Source: Orthonyx spaldingii (Eukaryota > Chordata > Aves > Passeriformes > Orthonychidae). From it: a stretch of DNA of 64,000 nt. The stretch is taken from NCBI GenBank assembly GCA_013397795.1, contig VZTJ01006077.1, positions 1-64,000 of the forward strand. The letters run 5' to 3'. The translations under genes were made by a program, and so were the position numbers. Below are positions 60,501 to 64,000 of this stretch, in pieces; the first letter of the stretch is position 1, and each line of letters begins with the position of its first letter. Below the pieces are notes generated by a model. That model searched no databases, was not told the origin of the DNA, and worked only from the letters and a program-made list of their open reading frames with translations.

Positions 60501-63500
60501 TTGTTTTAGCTTGCCCTTCTACTTTTGTAAGAATCTTTGCAGTGATTTTTCTTCTGCATGCAGTATTTGTCTGTTACTGAGTGTTCTTGACAGTTGGCAG
60601 GCCGTGGTCTCATTAAGGGGAGAGACCACCTGATGTGGGTGCTACTCCAGTTCATCTCTGGCAGCATCCAGAAGAATGCACTGGCTGACTTCCTCCCAGT
60701 TATGAAGCTTTTTGACCTCCTGTATCCTGAGAAAGAAGTAAGTCTGTTATATTAAAAGTTTTATTTTTAATTCAACTCGGGACCTTCATATGTCAATATT
60801 ACTATCATTCTTGAGTCACTCTTAGAACTGTGTGCTGCATAGTTGGAGGGAGATGTTTCGTAAGTAAATGATTTTTTGAGGATTTCCTACCCATGTAACC
60901 ACATTGGTTTTTAGGGGCAAGAAAGACTTCTGTTAACTCCTCTCTTCCTTGATTTTGGTTTGGCTAAGGTTTTGAGAAATTTGTTAAAGCACTGAGGAGA
61001 CTGTAAAGGAATAATGCTTAATTCAATTGTTACATCTGGGCTGTAACAGAATAATACTTTAAATTCATTCTGCAGGGGCAAATCAAATCATATTCATACT
61101 TTGTACATTCCTCTAGAATTAAAGTTCCTGAGGAAGGGGCACTTAAAGGAAGTTCTTAAACTTTATTTCTGGCAGCACTGTCAGTGTCAAGTCCTGATTG
61201 CTTACTCTTTTTGTAGTGCTTTTTACTTTGGGTGAGTGGATAGGAAAATACAAGTGTGTGATGTATCAACCTCATGTGTAACAATTTTCTCCCAGCTGCA
61301 TTAGTTTTGACTCACAGAAATTCTTCAGTACAATTTGTGTCAGGAGTTTTCAATTGCTTTTGTCAGCATCAAATATGGGAAGAGCGATAGGACTGTTTAC
61401 TTCAACTGTAGTGATGGCTGTAAGTTACACTTACTGAAAGTCTTTGTTTGACAAGTGCTTTTTAAGTGCTACATTTTAAGTGCTTGTGAAACTGAATCCT
61501 AAGAGGCATTCAATTTCACAAGCACTTAAAATGCTACCTCTCTCTGTTGCTCCTAAGAGGATGTATCTTGCCTGTGCTGTTGATTATGTATTGATGCTGT
61601 ATCACTTGCACTGTCATGGTGCTTGTGCAGCAGTAACTGTATCAAAGGGAAAGAAGTGTGGATGTTGGCAAAAGGAGAGAACCGGAGTTCCTTTTCCAAT
61701 GGCACTACTATAGCTAAGTCTGGATACAAAACTTTTTAATTTTAGGTTGTATCTGTACCTTTTCATGAGAAGTGTATTAATGTTTAAGGATTAAATGTGA
61801 CACTCAACAATTTAGATTTTTCAGAAAATACTGTTGAACCACCAAGTACCTACTATGGAAGCACATAACATAACTGGTTTCTGAATAATGTGTAAGTGTG
61901 AGGCTAAGAGGAAAAGTATGTGCTTTGTAACTATATATGGCTGGAAATTGTATAGTCTTAAGCATGAATTTCCTTTTGCCAAGGTTTTAGATAATTCATT
62001 TGGTTTGGGTGTTTTTCAAAATAATTACTCAGGTCTACGTCTCTTCCAGGGCTCTTGATTTAAAATTACGTACAATGATGAGGGTAGAATCTGTTCTTTA
62101 AAAATGTTCCTTATGGTGTAGCAAGTCAAAAAAAAAAAGAAAAACCTGACCTTGTGAATACTATCTAAGTTGGTTTTTTTCATTAATCTATGTGTTATGT
62201 CACATTCATGTGTTCTTTCTTTAGTACATTCCTGTGCCTGATATTAACAAACCTCAGTCAACTCATGCTTTTGCAATGACCTGCATTTGGATTCATCTGA
62301 ACCGGAAGGCCCATAGTGACAACTCCAAGTTACAGATTCCCATTCCTCATTCTCTTAAACTTCACCATGAGTGAGTGTGGGGCTTTTGTTATGTCTTGAT
62401 TTATGTTTAGGCATAATGAAACAGGCAGTTCCAAGTCTATGTTCAGAATGTATTGTGTGATGGAATGCTGTATAAAGGTTATCAACAGAGTGACTTCAAA
62501 GTCATTCAAAAAGACAGAGCTCAAACTCAAAATATTTCATAAAAAGTGAAATGTTGTTATCCAGCTAGTGGAAACAATATATTTTATCTCAGAAAAAAAA
62601 TTTTTATTACTGATAGAGAATCTGAAAGTAAATGGACAATTTTGTTTTGTTATGCTGTGGTTTGGAAAGTGTGGATAAGCAGTACACTGGGTTAAGTTTT
62701 TGTCTGGAAAGGTGATTTTTAAGTGTATTTTTTTTTCCCTGGGGTGTTTCTCTAATGTAGAAAAATCATAACACAGTGAAATTGTGGCATAAGAAGTAGT
62801 TGTTTTCATGTGGTGCAATTAATAACTATTTTTATTTTTTTCTACTATTTTATAATGGATTTTTTGACTGAGATTGTTGTAGCTGTATTCCTGCAATGCA
62901 TGTGTGTTCTTCTGTCTGGTTAATGTTTAATCATTTTGGCACACAGGTTTTTGCAACAGAGTTTAAGGAATAAAAGCTTGCAGATGAATGACTACAAAAT
63001 TGCCTTGTTGTGCAACGCTTATTCAACCAATTCAGAATGTTTCACTTTGCCAATGGGTGTGCTAGTGGAGACTATTTATGGAAACGGCAACATGAGGACA
63101 CCTCTTCCAGGGACTAACTGCATGGCATCAGGGTCTATTACCCCGTTGCCAATGAACCTCTTGGATTCACTCACCGTTCATGCCAAAATGAGGTACAGTA
63201 TATGCAGTTAGCTTTTTTCTTATTAAGCTGTATATCTGTGTGAAGCTAATTACCATCAGAAAGGCTTTCTGTGGCTGGACATGTCATATATAGAGCTATT
63301 CATTTACTTTAAGAATGTATTAAATTTCAAGTTCATGTTTTTGATTGAAAAATGCTTTCTCTTTTTCCTCAGTCTGATTCATAGCATAGCTACCAGGGTA
63401 ATTAAGCTGGCTCATGCAAAATCTAGTGTGGCCTTGGCTCCTGCTCTTGTGGAAACCTATAGTCGCCTGTTGGTTTATATGGAAATAGAATCCTTGGGCA

Positions 63501-63515
63501 TCAAAGGCTTTATCA
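42166..63515 (+). CDS. MED23: MED23, Mediator complex subunit 23 (5' part; 15 coding exons, rest off window)
   Basis: A nuclear subunit of the Mediator co-activator that links activators such as ELK1 and adenoviral E1A to RNA polymerase II (also called Sur2 or CRSP130). The 15 exons join to 592 codons with consistent phases and no stop. The protein is almost identical to human MED23 wherever I can compare it from memory, for example MFMDTPEDERTKLISCLGAF, LERNACLLPAYFAVTEIRKL and TRVIKLAHAKSSVALAPALV. It is an all-helical scaffold with no catalytic motif. Human MED23 has 1368 residues, so the window holds about 43 percent. It starts in a CpG island, divergent from ENPP3. Confidence 0.98.
42690..43640 (-). 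mobile_element. CR1 LINE fragment, antisense, in MED23 intron 1
   Basis: On the minus strand it has the CR1 ORF2 region: GTAAATCTGCTGATGGTACT, TGTTGACTCTCTTGAGGGAT, GACTGGAGCATTGGGCAATT, AGGGAGAGCCCAGGCAGCC and GGTACGGCCACACCTTGAGC. It is frame-damaged and lacks a clear 3' tail. Ends are approximate. Confidence 0.92.
43641..45032. other. Remainder of MED23 intron 1
   Basis: AT-rich intronic sequence up to the exon 2 acceptor. No further exon or repeat that I can name. Confidence 0.6.
45033..45064 (+). CDS. MED23: MED23 coding exon 2 (32 nt)
   Basis: Encodes KTEVIEEAFP, phase 0 in and 2 out, between TTTCTCTTACAG and GTAAGT. A very short constitutive-looking exon whose phase fits its neighbours exactly. 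Confidence 0.95.
45169..45256 (+). CDS. MED23: MED23 coding exon 3
   Basis: Encodes MFMDTPEDERTKLISCLGAF and then RQFWSSLSQ, phase 2 in and 0 out. Separated from exon 2 by an intron of only 104 bp. Confidence 0.97.
46009..46133 (+). CDS. MED23: MED23 coding exon 4
   Basis: Encodes ESHEQCVQWIVRFIHSQHSP and then KRISFLYDCLAMAVETGLLP, phase 0 in and 2 out, donor GTAAGC. Confidence 0.97.
46260..46371 (+). CDS. MED23: MED23 coding exon 5
   Basis: Encodes MVCESLINSDTLEWERTQLW and then ALTFKLVRKIIGGVDYK, phase 2 in and 0 out. The intron before it is 126 bp. Confidence 0.97.
47158..47256 (+). CDS. MED23: MED23 coding exon 6
   Basis: 33 codons, phase 0-0, encoding GVRDLLKVILEKILTIPNTV and then SSAVVQQLLAARE. 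Acceptor TTTCTTTCAG, donor GTAACT. Confidence 0.97.
47808..47909 (+). CDS. MED23: MED23 coding exon 7
   Basis: 34 codons, phase 0-0, encoding VVAYILERNACLLPAYFAVT and then EIRKLYPEGKLPHW. Donor GTAATG. Confidence 0.97.
48854..48923 (+). CDS. MED23: MED23 coding exon 8
   Basis: Encodes LLGNLVSDFVDTFRPTARIN and then SIC, phase 0 in and 1 out. Acceptor TTCTAACCCAG, donor GTAAGA. Confidence 0.96.
50528..50640 (+). CDS. MED23: MED23 coding exon 9
   Basis: Encodes RCSLLPVVNNSGAMCNSWKL and then DPTTLRFPLKGLLPYDK, phase 1 in and 0 out. Donor GTATGC. Confidence 0.97.
51797..51892 (+). CDS. MED23: MED23 coding exon 10
   Basis: 32 codons, phase 0-0, encoding DLFEPQTALLRYVLEQPYSR and then DMVCNMLGLNKQ. 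Acceptor TTTCCAAG, donor GTACTG. A 7-kb intron with two candidate alternative exons follows. Confidence 0.97.
52152..52353 (+). repeat. Long-range inverted repeat upstream of the MED23 microexon
   Basis: AGGCCAGCCTCAAG (52152-52165) is exactly complementary to CTTGAGGCTGGCCT (52340-52353). Nine bases further in on each side, GACAGAC (52175-52181) pairs with GTCTGTC (52324-52330). The RNA could fold into a 14 + 7 bp interrupted stem closing about 140 nt, ending 85 nt before the microexon. Confidence 0.8.
52439..52456 (+). CDS. MED23: MED23 in-frame microexon (18 nt), optional
   Basis: Encodes exactly six residues (TLNIAQ), phase 0-0, between exons 10 and 11. A long pyrimidine tract from about 52375 ends CCAATGCTCTAG before it, and GTATGT follows it. 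The TGC next to the acceptor is the type of motif used by SRRM4 (nSR100) for neuronal microexons. As I recall it, human MED23 has isoforms of 1368 and 1374 residues, a six-residue difference that this exon would explain. Confidence 0.8.
54236..54262. repeat. AT-rich perfect hairpin
   Basis: AATGATCAT and ATGATCATT are perfect 9-bp arms around TATTTATTT. Each arm contains the palindrome TGATCA. It is in MED23 intron 10. Confidence 0.75.
54835..54885 (+). mobile_element. CR1 tail remnant
   Basis: GGGTCTTTTCCAACCTAAATGA followed by CAATTCTATG resembles the last 40 bases of CR1. The rest of the element is absent or unrecognisable. Confidence 0.6.
56064..56222 (+). CDS. Candidate alternative terminal exon of MED23
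   Basis: After a good acceptor (branch-like TTACTGACT, then TTTTTCTTTTAG) an open frame of 52 codons plus TAG continues in phase 0 from exon 10 or the microexon. It begins ETLLMLAMPPAPPFDTHPVS and ends SHRPIEALIQLKKYH. AATAAA occurs at 56623. Use would give a protein of about 351-357 residues lacking most of MED23. I do not recognise the sequence in any family. The chance that such a frame arises at random in a 7-kb intron is not negligible. Confidence 0.4.
   Translation, partial: ETLLMLAMPPAPPFDTHPVSTPQKMKELRIQTQIRTTSHRPIEALIQLKKYH
56623..56628 (+). terminator. Candidate polyadenylation signal AATAAA
   Basis: AATAAA lies about 400 bp after the stop of the candidate terminal exon in MED23 intron 10. 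Such hexamers are common by chance, so support is contextual only. Confidence 0.25.
58952..59152 (+). CDS. MED23: MED23 coding exon 11
   Basis: 67 codons, phase 0-0, encoding HKQRCPVLEDQLVDLVVYAM and then ERSETEEKFDDGGTSQLLWQ, ending SFPHMVLSLHQK. Donor GTAAAT. Confidence 0.98.
59153..60593. other. MED23 intron 11
   Basis: An intron of 1.4 kb. There is an A-run near 60148 and no supported exon or mobile element. Confidence 0.6.
60594..60737 (+). CDS. MED23: MED23 coding exon 12
   Basis: 48 codons, phase 0-0, encoding LAGRGLIKGRDHLMWVLLQF and then ISGSIQKNALADFLPVMKLF, ending DLLYPEKE. Donor GTAAGT. Confidence 0.98.
60738..62224. other. MED23 intron 12
   Basis: Besides the hairpin at 61472-61533 I see no exon or named repeat. 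Confidence 0.6.
61472..61533 (+). repeat. Near-perfect 26-bp hairpin in MED23 intron 12
   Basis: The arms 61472-61497 and 61508-61533 are complementary over 26 bases with one mismatch (A-C), around a 10-base loop CCTAAGAGGC. The 5' arm contains TTAAGTGCTTGTG. The AAGTGCTT unit also occurs just upstream (from about 61453). It could be a microRNA-like precursor or the core of a short inverted-repeat element. Confidence 0.85.
62225..62370 (+). CDS. MED23: MED23 coding exon 13
   Basis: Encodes YIPVPDINKPQSTHAFAMTC and then IWIHLNRKAHSDNSKLQIPI, ending PHSLKLHH, phase 0 in and 2 out. Donor GTGAGT. Confidence 0.98.
62371..62946. other. MED23 intron 13
   Basis: AT-rich intronic sequence between a GTGAGT donor and an ACACAG acceptor. 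Nothing else is supported. Confidence 0.7.
62947..63192 (+). CDS. MED23: MED23 coding exon 14
   Basis: 246 nt, phase 2 in and 2 out, encoding FLQQSLRNKSLQMNDYKIAL, then LCNAYSTNSECFTLPMGVLV, and ending LLDSLTVHAKM. Donor GTACAG. Confidence 0.98.
63373..63515 (+). CDS. MED23: MED23 coding exon 15 (last one visible)
   Basis: 143 nt, phase 2 in and 1 out, encoding LIHSIATRVIKLAHAKSSVA and then LALVETYSRLLVYMEIESLG-type sequence ending GIKGFI. Donor GTAAGA. The next human exon (QLLPTVFKSH) is not in the remaining 485 bases. Confidence 0.97.
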
Positions 63516-64000
63516 GTAAGAAAGAAAACCTTTTTTTCCCCCCCTTCTTTCTGTTAAGTAGTATTTTCTTTTAATGGCAACTGGAGACCATAGTAAAACT
63601 GAAAATATAATGATGCAGCATGTATAAAGTATTTTAATATGTAAGAAACTGTAAAAGTTGCCATAGTGCTGCAGCGAATTCCCAATAAGTTGTGCTGATG
63701 TCCCCTTATGCCATCACTTGTATGGCCAGAACCATCCTAGTTGTGCTGTGTGTGCAAAAACCTACTTAATGGAAAAGCATAAGCTAAGTTACTTTGAGAC
63801 ACACAGGATACTTAATTGTTCTTGTTAAAATAATTTACATGTCTGCTTTATATGTTCATTCAAAAGATTATTAAGCTTTATACATTTACAGCATCTTCAG
63901 GCAGCACTTGCACACATGCTCTTTGGAGGTAACACATTTTTCAAATCAAATGTCTGACTTGCAGGCTAATAAAACTAGTGTACTCTGTAGTTGTATTCCA
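63516..64000. other. Start of MED23 intron 15
   Basis: Intronic sequence to the window edge. No further exon is recognisable. Confidence 0.7.

Noticed and set aside
1..64000. Prokaryotic-type systems (CRISPR, operons, phage genes)
   Set aside because: Spliced vertebrate genes, CR1 elements and a CpG island explain the window. No regularly spaced repeats or operon-like gene packing occur.

Overview
This is vertebrate, almost certainly avian, nuclear DNA. It has short exons in AT-rich introns, several truncated CR1 LINEs with the typical bird 3' tail (repeats of TGATTCTA), a solo LTR, and one CpG island. Two protein genes run divergently (head to head), as their orthologues do in human 6q23. 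No bacterial or viral genome, tRNA, rRNA or CRISPR array was seen.

Positions 1-34.8 kb, minus strand: ENPP3, a type II membrane ectonucleotide pyrophosphatase/phosphodiesterase. I could place 24 coding exons (1441-34663). Their lengths sum to 2493 nt, or 831 codons, with consistent splice phases, no stop and no frameshift. They cover the cytosolic tail, membrane anchor, two somatomedin-B modules, the phosphodiesterase domain with all seven expected metal or catalytic residues, and most of the nuclease-like domain. The last roughly 55 codons are not visible and should lie left of base 1.

Positions 34.8-42.0 kb: an intergenic region rich in repeats (CR1 copies, an ERV-like fragment, a 19-unit ATCT microsatellite), with a TATA-like ENPP3 promoter at its left end and the MED23 CpG island at its right end.

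Positions 42.0-64.0 kb, plus strand: the 5' part of MED23, the Mediator subunit 23 (Sur2/CRSP130). Fifteen coding exons give 592 codons of a protein of about 1370 residues. The rest lies right of the window.

The most interesting material is alternative-transcript potential inside these two genes. (1) ENPP3 intron 1 holds an open exon encoding a second, different membrane anchor. It is phase-compatible with the first somatomedin-B exon and lies just downstream of an antisense-oriented solo LTR that could act as its promoter. (2) MED23 intron 10 holds an 18-nt in-frame microexon preceded by a TGC motif and a strong pyrimidine tract, with a long complementary stem upstream. (3) The same intron holds a candidate alternative terminal exon that would truncate MED23 after about 300 residues. 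(4) MED23 intron 12 holds a 26-bp near-perfect hairpin carrying a miR-302-like seed. All four are inferences from sequence and need RNA data.
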